DNA of 64,000 bases from Pterois miles (taxonomy: Eukaryota > Chordata > Actinopteri > Perciformes > Scorpaenidae), in the NCBI GenBank assembly GCA_947000775.1, contig CAMQGK010000567.1:18215001-18279000 (forward strand), given 5' to 3'. Positions 13,099 to 25,123 of this stretch are shown here, piece after piece (the stretch's first letter is position 1; each line of letters starts with the position of its first letter). A model generated the notes under the pieces. That model ran no database searches. It was not told the DNA's origin and saw nothing but the letters and a program-made list of their open reading frames with translations. The position numbers and the translations under genes were made by a program.

Positions 13099-13162
13099 TT
13101 TTGCAGTGACTTTATGGCAACAATCCCTCAGGACTAAATGAGTAATGAGATGCTTGAAAACA

Positions 13163-13164
<2 letters not shown>

Positions 13165-13204
<40 letters not shown>
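13165..13204 (+). repeat. (GT)n microsatellite, inverse of the nearby AC run
   Basis: A GT run of 20 units begins 67 bases after the AC run and leads straight into a hairpin at 13195-13237. Confidence 0.98.
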
Positions 13205-13206
<2 letters not shown>

Positions 13207-13237
13207 ATTTGTCAAGGCACCAAATGGACACACACAC
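13195..13237. repeat. Perfect 17-bp inverted repeat (hairpin)
   Basis: GTGTGTGTGTCCATTTG at 13195-13211 and CAAATGGACACACACAC at 13221-13237 are exact complements around a 9-base loop. Confidence 0.95.
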
Positions 13238-14560
13238 TTCCTGTCAGGAGTAAATCCATTCACTGCTCCACCATCATTACATTACACTGAGTGTTTCCTC
13301 TTCCCTAAATGAAAACCTGGTGTCTCAAACCTGTAAACATGAATAATGGCTTTCCTCTGTGCTCCATTTATCTATTTACTCCCCTTTTTCTCCTCCTTAT
13401 CCATTCATTTCTTTTTCATTCTCTCTTTCCTCTGTTTCACGGCTACATTGTGCTCGATCAGCACTTTTCCTTCCTGGACATATCGTTTGTCTGACGCTAC
13501 CTCTTCTGTGAAATTGTACTTGTCACACGCCGGCGTGCATTTTGACGAAATATGATCGCACAAAGTTGAACGCACACACATTTCGACATCAGCTCCCTGT
13601 GTTTCCCACTTTTCAATTCATCACTTCACAGCCCTCAGCAAATGCAACTTTTTCTGAGACTTTATTTGAAATCCATCTTTAGACACTGAAAAGTATTTTA
13701 CTTTTCAATCCCGCTCTCTTCCTGCGGTGTACTGTATTGTGCTGTGTGTGAAGGGGTGAAGAGGGAAGGGTGACAGTGATGTGGGCAGTGAGTGAAGGCC
13801 AGGAGAATAAAAAGCGACCCCGTCATTACACGCAGTCGTGCTGCGGTTCCATTAGAAAGAACAAGATGACCATCATCACCCTGTCTTCCCTGCAGAAACA
13901 TGATTGGGTTTTCAGGGGAGAATTTCTTAGGACCTAAATTGCATTTGTTCAGTCTCTTCCCAGCGCTGCCCGGCTCAGACCACCCCTGCAGCGAACACGT
14001 CCGTGTCGGCTTCACCGCTGGAAATGATAATTCCTGCTGTCACACACTAATGGTCATTGCTGCATAACTGCATCGCTGCGTGGAGAATTAAATCTGTGGC
14101 GGTGGTCGTCAGCGTATATATTTATATATATTCTAGGAGGCCAATTTCTTGGGATGTAAGTAGGATGAGGTTGTGAAATTATTAAGAAAGTACATCGGTC
14201 ATGTGGAGCCTCTGATTGCTTTTTGTCCTCTGGTAAGACTTGACACATAGGTGTGGTTAATCGCTTCAATTAAAATAATAGAGGGATTTATTCACACTAG
14301 CAGGAAGGTAATTGTTTGCACTGCTGGATTAATGTGCTTAAGGGCCCCAGGCAGAAATGAGTTATGGGCCACTATTGATACATTATTTCATCATTATTTA
14401 ATTTCATGTGGGGATATTCACATATTCTTTCATATTCTTCCACACACACACACACATATATATATTATATTATATCTGCTCGTTGAGAAGAGTAAGACCG
14501 ATACGTGCTTTCACGTCAGTTTCCAAAAGTCTCCAATAACACCAGAAAAAGTCCCTTGAT
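13238..14560. other. Intergenic stretch with nothing recognised
   Basis: No repeats with partners here and no gene. 13,700-14,280 looks single-copy. Short AC and AT runs lie near 14441-14475. Confidence 0.45.
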
Positions 14561-14567
14561 TCATTGC

Positions 14568-14760
14568 TAGTTGCATTTTTGACAGTCGCTAGAGGGGTCT
14601 AAAAACTTGCTAAATATAGCGACAAAGTCGCTAAGTTGGCAACACTGCGGACACTTCAAATATCACTCATGACAATTTACATGAGTCGGGCCGGACAGAA
14701 CCATCATGGGGGCCGGATCCGGCCCGTGGGCCGTATAATGCCAAGGTCTGTTCTATGGGT
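14568..14760. repeat. Fragments of teleost-type repeats with a 16-bp palindrome
   Basis: ATATAGCGACAAAGTCGCTA and GTTGGCAACACTG resemble a known fish repeat, and a related inverse piece lies at about 8660. GGGCCGGATCCGGCCC at 14710-14725 is a perfect palindrome within a second repeat-like fragment. Confidence 0.5.
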
Positions 14761-14990
14761 ACCCACGAGTCTCCCCTTTACTGACATGCCCATTTTATGA
14801 TAATCACATGCAGTTTCCAATAATAAATATATATACACATTTCTATAAAGCAAGCATTTTTTCAGATAAGAGTATTAAATACTTGACAAAGCTCCCTTTA
14901 AGGTACATTTTGAACAGATAAAAAATGTGTGATTAATTTGCAATTAATCAAGATTACCGTAACTATAGACAATCATGCAATTTGTAACGT
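14755..14990 (-). repeat. Interspersed repeat family D, copy 1 (partial)
   Basis: GTACCCACGAGTCTCCCCTT and ACATGCCCATTTTATGATAA match the copy at 26790. The end GATTAATTTGCAATTAATCA resembles the inverse of the start of the 53.46 kb copy. Confidence 0.7.
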
Positions 14991-16885
14991 TTAATGACTA
15001 AGTAATTCCTTTTGCGCAAATCAAGCAAATGAAATGCCTGATAAATCAAGCTGTGTCATCACATCGCTGCAGAATCCTGTAACTCCGATAACACCTTAAG
15101 TCCTGATGATAGATGTGTAACATTGCTATCAATATCTAATACAATCAGGGATTAAAGGGATAGCTGATTGTGTTGTGTTTTTAAAAAAAAGGTCCTGATA
15201 GGGTGATTACTTGTACAGTCACCTTATTACACCATCTGTTGATCCTGGTCCCATTTTATAGTGTTTGTGGCGACAGAATTTATTTTCCTTTTTCCAGAGA
15301 AAATCCAGTCATTCTGTCCGCTATGAAGCAAAGTCACATGCACCTCCAGCCCGTTCTCATTCCCAGGGCATCAAATACTGCCGTTCAATATGCCGTTCAC
15401 ACAAGGCACCCTTTTGCTGTGGTAGGACCTGCATCAGGCTTTCCATAAACTAAAATGTGAACCTGTCAGTGGCAACAGTAAATGCTCAGGGAAACTGCTG
15501 TGGTGATGTAGTGTACAGAGCGAAAGACAGACAGGGCGGGCAGGAGGGTAGGTGGACGGGTCCAACAAACACAGGGCTTTCATCTTGGAGACCGCTGTTT
15601 GTGTCCCTTGCCTTATGTTTCACTTTCGCTTTGCAATCAGCTGTTCATTTGTTTTTCCTCCTCACAACAACACGTTACATTTTCACTGTACAGAGTCATT
15701 TTAAGCCTGTCATGTTGTTTTTTTCCTAAACCAAAGTGGTTTTGTTGTCTAAACCTAAGCAAGTATTGTTTAATTCGCATTAAGCATGTGTTTACTGCGG
15801 GCAAATGACGAGTTGGGATAAAAAATGTTAGCACCTGGGGCCTCAACATCCCAACCCCCCACTACACAAAATACAGCAATCACTGGCTGTCAAAGGCTTG
15901 ATAATCTGTGTGAATGGTGCAAGTGGAAACAGTCTTCTTTTTAGGTTTCAGCTTGTCTTCATGTTTGTCCCAAGCTTAAGCTTACATTAAGATAGCAGTT
16001 CAAACAGCTCTGAGCTACTGTTTTGAGACTCAGGTGGGTGCTTGAGGGATGGGGACTGAAGACACAGTCACTGCTTACAATTTCTGCCAAGCCGTGCGAG
16101 AAAAACGTGAGCTGTTATGGCCAGTTTGCTGCCCACATCTATGTGTATTTTCAGCTGTTGTAAAATAGATCTGGTTTTATGGTTGTTTGACCCATTTTCT
16201 GTAAAAACAACCGGGTCGATCACAGAGTGTGTGCCAGAGCAAATAACTGCCTAAAATGGCAACAAACGTGTGATATTGACAGAGCTTTACAGGCTGTCGT
16301 AAGCCCATATATTGAAGTAACGTCCCTTAAATCGATACACATCTTTCAAACATCTCCCAAATAAATGTACATTATCTTCTCTCAGCGACCGCTAACGCAG
16401 CTCTCTCCTTTTGTTTGGTTGAGGCAAAGGTAAATCACTTGAAAAGCTATGTGTTTAAGTGTCATTACTGGTAAGTGCTGTTTATCTGTTTATCTATACA
16501 TCAGCTTCTATTAAGCATGCTGACTTTTACAGCTCCATGTGAAAGTAAGGTGGAATTGAGGAGCGCAGACAGGAGCAAAGCAATACAGTGCTGTGGATGG
16601 CAGTAATTATATTCCACTATTTCCCAAGAGCTTATAATTTATTTAATATATATTAAATATACAATAATACATTTAATTTATTAGCAAATAACTTCTTTGA
16701 AATTTCTGGAAATACTCCCTGAATCATGACATCAGCTACCGGGTTACATTTATGTAAACAAGAGATTTGTGTCTGATCAGAAGTGTCTTCTATTAGTTTT
16801 GGTTTTCCACCTTCGATGAAGAGCAGCACACAGCCACTTCTCAAGGCCTAAGGGCCTTATTTTAACCAGTATATGCTAATTTCAT
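14991..16885. other. Intergenic stretch, mostly unassigned apart from repeat C copy 2
   Basis: Nothing recognisable outside 15535-15845. No gene-like frame. Confidence 0.45.
15535..15845 (+). repeat. Interspersed repeat family C, copy 2
   Basis: GGTAGGTGGACGGGTCCAAC, ACACAGGGCTTTCATCTTGG and CTAAACCTAAGCAAGTATTG align with family C. The overlapping 69-90 codon frames are not genes. Confidence 0.65.
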
Positions 16886-17275
16886 ACTCCGCCAAGGAGG
16901 TTATGTTTTTGCCGGCGTTTCTCGGTCTGTTTGTTTGTCTGTGTTCAAGATAACTCAAAATGTGTCGAAAATGTGAAAAGGAAGAACTGATTTAATTTTG
17001 GGGGTGATCCGGAAGAAATCCTGGATTCTGGATCACTTTGAAATTTTTGTTAACATTGGGGTAAATTGGACCCAAAAAATTGTTTCTCAATATCTCTGGT
17101 AATTGTTGCCCAAAGCTCATGAAATTTGACTCAGGGATTTACAATGTGTACTTCTATCAAATCCCAAAGACTGATCCAGATCTGATCCAGATGGCGGATT
17201 TTATAGCAGTTTATATAAAAAACTATGGTGCTTGGCAGAGGTCTGCGCTCTCCGAGTGCTTTTCTAGTTTGGCAA
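16886..17275 (+). repeat. Interspersed repeat family E
   Basis: It starts CTCCGCCAAGGAGGTTATGT and ends TCTGCGCTCTCCGAGTGCTT, a pattern I recall as a very widespread animal repeat. A truncated partner begins CTCCACCAAGGAGGTTATGT at about 2968. The 76-codon frame within is not a gene. Confidence 0.65.
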
Positions 17276-18330
17276 TAATTCCAATATGTTACTTGCAAAT
17301 TATCACCTAATTACCATGACATTTGCGGACCAGTAAAATGAAGTGTTACTAATCCATTTAAGTGTATCCTGATATTTTCCAATGGGAGTCAACTGAAAGT
17401 GAAACATATCTTTACTCTTTTTGTCATCTGAGCCTGGTGGGTTTGGAGAGAGAGGAGCTAATGGTTTCGCTTTCAGTTCAGTTACCTGTCAAACTGAGGA
17501 GGAAAGAGTTTAGAAAAAAGTTGTGAAAATATTCTAAATATACTGTACACCTGAACAGATATTGATATTTTTAGGTGGGCCTTTCTTTTAGGAGGCCCCG
17601 TGCCACAGCACTGTATTGCTTTGCTCTGGTGTCCTGTCTGCTTCTCCAAACCGGCGGCGTACCGACCGTCATCTACTGTAAGTAATACACCTACTACGGA
17701 TAAGTACCTCATACAACCCCACTTCAAAACACCTGTTTATTAATAACGGCATAATGGGCGGCAGTTGACCGGGGAAAAAACAAGTAAATGAATAGAGTAA
17801 GACTTTGCTGCTTCACCTTCTAGCAATAATTAACTTTTGGAAGATGCGTCGGTCAGTCTCATCATCATACTCAGTTTCATTATTAACTGTGTTCTGTATT
17901 TTGTAATGAGCCTATTTCTATTCAGTGTTGTGTTATTTGGCCAATCATGCACAGCATGAGAACAGAGACAACCCGTGTGTGTTGTGTACAAACACACACA
18001 GGAGGCTAAATTGGAGGAATCAAGTGCACGGAGCAGTTCTGTGTAAGCTGCGAGGGTGGCTGAAGCTGAAGGTGCATAATGAGAGGGGGAGGGTCTCTGC
18101 CAGTGTGCAGTTGAAGCATTGATTTTCCTGTCTTTGTGCTGCCGTAGTGGTGAAATTAAAGCTTAGATGGTCTAAGTGCTTCAGATCCACTGACCCCGTG
18201 GTGATGAAGAAGCTTTTTGTTGGGGTTACATTTCTACAGCGTACCCGGATTTAGTTTAGCCCTGTGTTTCTTGCTCTAAGCTAAGTTTTTTTTTTTTTTT
18301 AAACCGTTAGAAGACATTACGGTTCTGGCC
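17276..18330. other. Intergenic stretch with nothing recognised
   Basis: No gene, tandem repeat or matched interspersed repeat. Confidence 0.45.
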
Positions 18331-18871
18331 TATGGAGGATGAAGCCTGCCAAAATAAATGAACAAATACACGTGTTGAGTGACAGCTCCCTCGTTTGCAT
18401 AATGAGGCAGAACTGTATAAAGAAATGTGTAAAGAAATGCATAAAGAAAAGAACACAGAAATAAATACATTTGGGGAAATAAATACCATGTGAAATGCCA
18501 AGGGAAAATCTTGCATAAATAAATAAATGCATAAATACATAAACAAATACATACATTTAAAAATACATAAAACATAAAAGCAAAAATAAATAAATAAATG
18601 CAAAATATATGAATATATTAAAAATGTATAAAAATAAGCACATAAATGGGAAACTTAAACAGAAGAGTAAATAAATAAGGGAATTAATACAAAGATAAAT
18701 AAATGAAGAAGCAAATTAAAACAGAAATATCAATGTATGTCACATTTTTATTAATTAATTATGGCTACATTTACTTTTTTTGTTACATTTCGTGACACAT
18801 TTTTATGTATTTATGGAGTTATTTATTTATTTATTCATATATTTTTATTTTGGCAGGTTCTGTCCTCCATA
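18331..18871. mobile_element. Non-autonomous TIR element with AATA-rich interior
   Basis: The left end (18331-18356) starts TATGGAGGATGAAGCCTGCC and the right end (18846-18871) is its inverse with 4 mismatches in 26. Between them lies a low-complexity AAATACATAAATAAATG-like array. Several 60-98 codon frames overlap only because of this repetitive composition. Confidence 0.65.
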
Positions 18872-19395
18872 CTGGTCAGGGGAGAGGGGATTGTGCTTAA
18901 CAGTAGATCTCCAGTTCAACTGGCTGTTGATACAAAAGCTGAACAAATATGACTTCCAATAAAATCTTATATACATACCTGGATAAATGGATACGAAGCA
19001 AAGATTGTGGTTGTGTGCTCGGACATACATTGGAGAGAAGACCACATAATCCACATCACCCCCTGTCTGGAACGATGGGTTGACTATAATCAGCCTCCAT
19101 TCTCCAATAAACTTATATACATACATATACATATATATATACATACACATATTTCTCTTTGCAGCAGCATAGTTCATTAATCCTCTCTCTCTCATATGTA
19201 TTTAATCCCCTGAGAAAAGTGTTGCTTGCCAAGGGGACAGAATTAGGGCATTAACAACAGCCTGTTAAAACTGCGTTGCATGGTACGGCTGGATTACTTA
19301 TTCGCATCTGGCAAAACTCATGACTCAACTTTCTTTTTTTTTTCTTCTTGGTGTGACGACAATAAAAACACAAGGAAGAGATAGATCAAACAGCA
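18872..19395. other. DNA just beyond the kcnj3 3' end
   Basis: A short ATAC/ATAT run occurs at 19105-19155. No gene is recognised. Confidence 0.45.
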
Positions 19396-19717
19396 TTTAT
19401 TATCATCTTCTTATAATTTATATTTAGATAAAACTAAGATTGACTATTAAGTGGTGCATACATGGATTTAGTGTTTACATGCACAACTCTTGCAGAATGA
19501 TCAAGTTCGTTTTAAGCATGAAGTTTGTGTCTTCTTCTTGTTTTGTGTGTAACAAAGCCTGCATGAATGCCTCCGCTATGAAACACAAAAAAATCACAGT
19601 AATTCCAGTAAAGGTTGTGTCTCAAGAAAAAAAAAAATCAATAAATTGTCAGTAAAATTATCTTTTTTTTCAGTCTGAATCTGTTTCCATGCGTGTGACG
19701 TCCAGTCTGTCTAGGTT
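19396..19717 (-). other. kcnj3: kcnj3 3' UTR with probable poly(A) signal
   Basis: The first canonical poly(A) signal in sense orientation after the TGA stop reads AATAAA on the minus strand (TTTATT at 19396-19401). Cleavage would fall some 10-30 bases further on. A GU-rich stretch follows on the transcript strand near 19350-19375, as expected of a cleavage site. This gives a short 3' UTR of roughly 340 bases. Longer forms ending at later signals in the AT-rich DNA beyond cannot be excluded without transcripts. Confidence 0.45.
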
Positions 19718-20370
19718 TCAGCGGTCAGCGTTCATCTTGCGTAGCTTTGCTGGCAGGTTGTCCTCGGGCCTCCCTCCAGCTGAGAGCAGTGGGCTGTGCA
19801 TGGGGACCGGAGCATGGGACAGTGTGGGCGTTAGGCTGTGCTGGTACAGGTCTCCAGTAGACTGGGTCATGGGTTCAAAGCCCACCTTGAGGGACTTGAG
19901 TTGCAGTCGATTCTCCGCCTCGGGTCCTTGCGATGAGCCGAGGCGCTGCAGCTTTAGGGGCAGGTCTCCTGTGCTGCAGGCCTTCTCCGAATGCTGGGAG
20001 CTGAGCAGAAGCACCTTCCTCTGCAGGTCCTCCTTCCCGGATGAACTCATCCTCTGCAGCTTGCTCGGCAGTCGACCCCCAGTCCTCCTTTCGTCTGCTG
20101 TGTTGATGCAATCCACGGAAAACACCCGGTCACGCCGGGCGCCAAAACTCTCAGTTAGTGCAGGGGTGGGTGTGGATAGAGGCGAGGGCAGCGAATTTTT
20201 CTCTTCATGCTCCTTGACGCTGTGCGGTGGTGTCGGTACCTCGAACGTGCTGTGAAACTGAGAGTAGTCTACCCTGAAAAAGCCCTCCTCCAGGGACATC
20301 ACCGGCAGGAAGCGATGGCCCCATAAAACCTCATCCTCGGTGTATGACGTCCGTGCCTGGCATGTCATAC
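19718..20370 (-). CDS. kcnj3: kcnj3 coding exon 3: end of cytoplasmic domain and GIRK1-specific C-terminal tail
   Basis: This exon encodes residues 295-511 and a TGA stop. The acceptor TTGTAG is followed by GT, which completes Gly295 split across the intron, then MTCQARTSYTEDEVLWGHRF. Residues 296-340 finish the conserved Kir fold (FFRVDYSQFHSTFEVPTPP). The rest is the long distal tail found only in GIRK1, which in mammals increases current and influences trafficking and G-protein response. Short repeats recur in it: LPSKLQRM at 395-402, LPLKLQRL at 431-438 and LPAKLRKM at 500-507. A further mammalian unit appears eroded to DLYQHSL near 468-474. The tail ends MNADR; human GIRK1 ends MNSDRFT. 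The whole predicted protein is 511 residues against 501 in human. A 188-codon frame on the opposite strand is a shadow of this exon. Confidence 0.96.
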
Positions 20371-22154
20371 CTACAAGAGAGTGACAGGGTAGAAATATTA
20401 AATACATGGAGTTTAGTTCCAACAAAACAGTTATTGGGTAATAAGGAGGGATGTGAAAGGGCATCATCCCCTCCCATTATCTTTTTTTTCCCGCTCTGCT
20501 CTTCTTTATTGCATATGGAATCACTGCTTCATGTACCTTCCTGTGTGATCTATAGTCCAGTTTAGTCACATAGTGGAGATTGAATACAGTAATTTACTGT
20601 AGGGTACAGTAAGGATCCTTGCCCTTTCCTAAATGGTTCATAAAAAGCAGATAAAGTTATTACTACTGACTATTATCACTACTTTATGTCTTTTCATATT
20701 CTAAGCATGTCCTCTCTGATGCCCTGAAATGGAGTAACTATGAAAGTGGTACATGAGTATTTTGTCTTTAAATATTCCTCCCTGGAGGTCAAGGCAGTGC
20801 TGTTTTTCCCCATGCAATGCTGAGCGATGCCTATTGGTGTGTGCTGTTAATATGGGTGAGAGATGATTGTTATCAGTGTGGCTTGTGATAAAAGATAGTT
20901 GGGATAATTGCCAGTTTAAATCGGGTCAACATAATAAACAGTCCCCCAACAGTATTCACACATCAATGTCAAGAGCCATGGGTCCTGTCTGAACATGTAT
21001 TTATTGTAACTTGTGGTGTTGATTGTGGATTGTACTGCTCATCTAAAAGACAATTGTCTGTTGACAAACTGAAGTCATGCTCTTTTGGCAGTTAATTATT
21101 TGTTATAACACTTTTTTCATGGACCTCCTGACGGAGTGTCATGGACGTCTGGGGGTCTCTGGACCACACTTTGAGAATCACGGTGTACAGGCCTATAACA
21201 GTTTGAAAACATCTTAAACACATTTATTCCATTTTGACCTCTTACTGTCAAACCTGTCAAAAATAACATTCTTGACATTTGGATGCTTGTTGGAGGTCGT
21301 TTATGATCAATACTCACTTAGTCCATATTCTTTCTGGTCCAGTGGCTCTGCTTCCACCTGAGCTTCTCTGTTAAACACTACAGTTAGCAGCAGAGTAGGA
21401 GTCTGAGCCCGACCCTCAGAGGGATGATATGTGCAGTGTTATGTCATAGCCTGATGATGCTATTCTAGGCTCACTACTCATCTTTATCCACAGAAAAGTC
21501 AGTTGTACATTTACACAAAGGTCATTTTTATTCTTAATTAGCCCAGAGGCTTGGCTTTAATCACAAGGGTGAGTCCAGGATAATTTACCAGCTGTATTCT
21601 CCCCTCTTACCAGGAGAATGGCTGTATTACTGCTGACGGTAGATACATAAGACAGCAGTAATACCAGTGCTGTGGAAGCTTGTGGGTTTAATGCCTGACG
21701 GGCATGCCAGTTTTGTTTCATCATCCAGGCATCATATGGGTATTCAACCAGCTGGTTAATGTGTACTGCATCTTGCATAAAGATAAAAGCCCTCAGCACA
21801 ACTATGCAAACAGTTGGCAGACAGCGAGAAGGGCGTCCCTGAAGAACGCTGTATGTAAAATTCCTGGCAGTAGCCTTCACTGGCGCTGTTTACAGAGTGT
21901 ATTGTGATGCTTTTAGTCTTTTGTGAGACTCTGAGCCTGGCCACTGCAAGAATTTAAATTAACACACAATTGCAGAGAGGATTGTGTCATCTGCATATTA
22001 GTGAAAGTGTAACCTACGATGGAGTTGATATGTCAGAGCAAAAAAGAGTTAAAGACCTTATATCAAGCATGTTGACTACTGTATACTCAATGGTATGCTA
22101 AGGTTTGTACCGTGGTACTAGAGTGGCAACAATTCAACAAGTCAGCTGATCCAT

Positions 22155-22440
22155 TAGTGGATTGACAGAAATATAATTGCCAAATATTTTGAAAATCAGT
22201 GAATCGTTTAAGTATTATTTCTTTCAAAAAAGGCAGACCATGCTGTTTTCAGATGCTAAAATATGGATATTTCCTGCTGTTCTCTGTTTTATGTCATATC
22301 AAACTGAATATCTTTGGGATTTGGACAAAAGAGGACATTTAAAGACATGCCCTTGGACTTTATCAAATTGTATTTTATACATTTTATAGACCAAACGAGT
22401 CAATTGATCTAGAAAATAATTGGCAAATTAATCAAAACCG
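22155..22440 (+). repeat. ATTAATCGATTA-type repeat (family F), diverged copy
   Basis: GTGAATCGTTTAAGTATTAT, AACTGAATATCTTTGGGATT and TTATAGACCAAACGAGTCAA, AAAATAATTGGCAAATTAAT match in order the elements in znf281 intron 2. Confidence 0.65.
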
Positions 22441-22965
22441 TTTGTTAGATCTTGAGCAGTGCAGAGAACTGCTCGGAAAGCGTCAAATTAAGATAATTTT
22501 CTTTGTGATATCAACATGCCAAAGAGCTGCTGTGAGACTTCTTGTACTAATAAGTTAAAAAATCTCCAGTTTTACCAGTTGAGAAAAAGAGAAGGAAAAA
22601 GTGGCTGGCGGCGGTAATCAAGAGAGCTTATGTAACTTAAACTCCAGCAGAACTGTCAACCAAAACAGACCCTGATCCCCAAAGTCAAGTCACTCTTATA
22701 TCTGATCTTCCTATTTCATAACTGGTGATAATGATGAACAAATCTCATACAAATGAGTCATATAATAATGATATCTTGTGGTCTGTGGGGGGGGGGGGTT
22801 GTATGGGGATTCAAGGCAACTTGGTGGAGTTTTCAAATAGTATTGTTGTTGGCGCTGCCTGTGTTTTGTCCACCACAACTGTGTCATCACTCTGGGACAT
22901 CAGCTGGGTTACTCCTGGTAGTGGATAGACTGGAGCCCGCAACCCAGGGAAACTCTCACAAGATT

Positions 22966-23290
22966 GTTAAGTAAGGGATATGTGCAGCGAGCCGGTCATT
23001 GTTGTGAAAGAAACCCCAACAGGGCGATGCCGCACCCCCTAACGTGGAGCAGAGGTCTCTCATCGCCCTGTCAGGGTTTCTTTCTCAACAACGACCTGCT
23101 AGGTGTACATTATCTTGCTTATTATATGGCTACTTACTTAAGAAATTAATAATTTGACACAAAAATGGTCCGCCAGAGACTGACATCAGACTTGTGCCCA
23201 TAGCAACGGTCTGCTGTAAAGAAATAACAGACCAGTGATTAACCAGTCACAATCGAGTATACAGCAATGCCACGTAATGAGGTTAGGCAC
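22966..23290. repeat. Palindromic foldback element, copy 1
   Basis: Arms at 22990-23029 and 23061-23100 are inverse complements at 35 of 40 positions (GAAAGAAACCCCAACAGGGC against GCCCTGTCAGGGTTTCTTTC), around a 31-base loop. The outer flanks are also partly inverse. It lies in kcnj3 intron 2. Confidence 0.8.
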
Positions 23291-24906
23291 TGACCTTGAA
23301 TGGTTAAAGTATGACCTGGGTATTTACCTCAGATAGTTATGGTTAGGATAGGTCGTTGGGCAGTGAGTCTCGCCAGAGTTTTTGCAGACCTCAGATCAGC
23401 TTTTTGCGGTTTGCGAGCTCCCTTCTAGACATGACCGTTACTCCTTAAGCTCAATGCATAGAATGTGTGTTGTCGAGAGAGAAGGTGGATGGGCTCAGAG
23501 CAGACAGCTGTTGGCAGTTGGAGCAAGAAGAGATTAGTAGTACAGCTGTTAAGTGGTAGTAAATGTATGGTGTAGGTTGGGTTGTTTTTTGTCTGCATAA
23601 ATAGACATTTCTCTGAGTTGCATGTAAACATCATATCCTGAATATGATTAAAACGGGGATAAGCCCTTTAACCAGGATAATCATTTCCATGTAAACACAC
23701 TCATTGATTTCAAGACTTCCTGTATTAGATCAATACATTGGTGATGTTTAGCCCTGTACTGTCACAGTACATGTTATATGTTCTATAGAGACTACATTCT
23801 CCATCTATCCATTCATTCTCTTTAGCTGCTTGATCTGTTCAGGGTCACATACTGTTTCACACCTGAGAGAAAAACCTCCAGTTTTGAAGAGAAACGTCTC
23901 AAACACCAATATCTTTCTGCTTGTGACTGCATTATAATCTGTGTGGTTGAAACATTATTGGAATGGGTTAGTGAGACAATCAAGCAGCTGAACAGCTGTG
24001 TCAGCAGCGGCTTAGGGGATACCCGTAATGTGTTTGGGTTAATGGGATGTGTGTTAGTGTGTGGATGAGGAGATATCGTGAAGGTGACACTGCCGGGGCT
24101 TCCCTCCTTTGACTCCTCAGCTCCGAGTGCCACACTAAACTTGTGGCTGCACTGTGATTTAATGGTATTATCAGCGGAGCACAGACCGTGTTGCCTGGAT
24201 GCCTCTACGCTTCCCTGCTGATCCGCCCCTCCTGCTCTAAGCCTATTCAACTCTCTTCTACAGCAGCAGCAAAGTGAGGGTTATGGGGGATGGTCAGCAG
24301 CAGAGCTAAAAAGAAAAGAGGGAGATGGATTTATTTGTATCGGACTGAAGGGAAGAATCATTCTGTTGCATATACAACAGAGGGAACAGTGTTGTGACTG
24401 GAGACTACTCCAGCATGGCTGCCTTTAGTTTACAGTGGCGGCTCTATAGCAATGTCTCACAGGCTCTGAGTTTCCTCTGCTCTCAGCTGTCATCTGAAAA
24501 AATGGAGTAGAACTTCAACTAAAACCCGGGTCATTCATCAAAGAGACGCACGCATCTATAACTACAGGCTTTTATTATGCATGTGGGTATAAACCGAATC
24601 TGCAGTAAGAAAATATCCCTCATAATTCAATCAGGGTGTCAGTCTCATGTGTTGCTCTCATTCTCATGCATTCTTCACATAGGAAAACTGTGAAGGCACC
24701 GAAATGAGATTTCAGAGTTTAGATTATGAGTATCTATTAGATAGGAATGCTATGTGGGTCCTTATTAATACAGGAATTTACATTTAGATTGAGAGTGAGA
24801 AGAGTGAAGAAAGGAAGCAATGGGATTAGGATGGAAGTGGATTCAAAAATGAGAGAGGTGAAAGAGGTGATGGCAAAAGGAGTTTGATTCAGGAGGAATC
24901 GCTCAC

Positions 24907-25123
24907 CGGTGGTCTCCACGATACCCTCGAGGATAACGACAATCTCAAACTGTTCGTTCATGAGAGAGCGCTGAGATAAGTCGAAAAAGGGGCTCTTGGG
25001 ATTGATTTCGTGGCAAATGGTGAGAGGGGACACCAAGAACAGCTGGTCTGCACCCGTCCCAAAACCAACATCCAGCTCACACTGGTCCAGAGGCAGGAAC
25101 TCGCCCTCAGGTGTCTGACGAGA
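24907..25123 (-). CDS. kcnj3: kcnj3 coding exon 2: part of the GIRK1 cytoplasmic domain
   Basis: This exon encodes residues 223-294 plus the first base of codon 295. It starts after a TTTCAG acceptor with SRQTPEGEFLPLDQ and ends VETT plus G before a GTGAGC donor. The segment is part of the cytoplasmic immunoglobulin-like beta-sandwich of Kir channels. It includes the conserved stretches ELDVGFGTGADQLFLVSPLT and QFEIVVILEGIVETTG, which line the cytoplasmic pore and the subunit interface and carry G-beta-gamma contacts in the family. The length of 217 nt (72 codons + 1) and the phases 0 and 1 give an unbroken frame with both neighbours. From memory the human gene is split at the same two places. 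A nested repeat lies about 200 bp upstream in intron 1. Confidence 0.97.

Larger units (their letters stand above)
20371..24906 (-). other. kcnj3: kcnj3 intron 2
   Basis: This 4.5 kb intron is bounded by GTGAGC at 24906 and TTGTAG at 20371. It holds a diverged copy of an ATTAATCGATTA-type repeat (about 22155-22440), a palindromic foldback element (about 22966-23290), a short run of G at 22790-22799 and a fragment near 21120-21210 resembling a common fish repeat. The 142-codon minus frame at 23822-24250 matches no family I recognise and has no coding hallmarks. The remainder shows nothing I can name. Confidence 0.85.

Noticed and set aside
13040..13204. His/Thr- and Val/Cys-repeat peptides
   Set aside because: Translations of AC/GT microsatellites, not genes.
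19689..20255. 188-codon plus-strand frame
   Set aside because: It lies exactly over kcnj3 exon 3 on the other strand. The frame is a by-product of that exon's GC-rich codon use.
23822..24250. 142-codon minus frame in kcnj3 intron 2, considered as an alternative exon or new gene
   Set aside because: No recognisable domain, low-complexity Pro/Thr/His composition in part, and no supporting splice context. Random frames of this size are expected in 64 kb.
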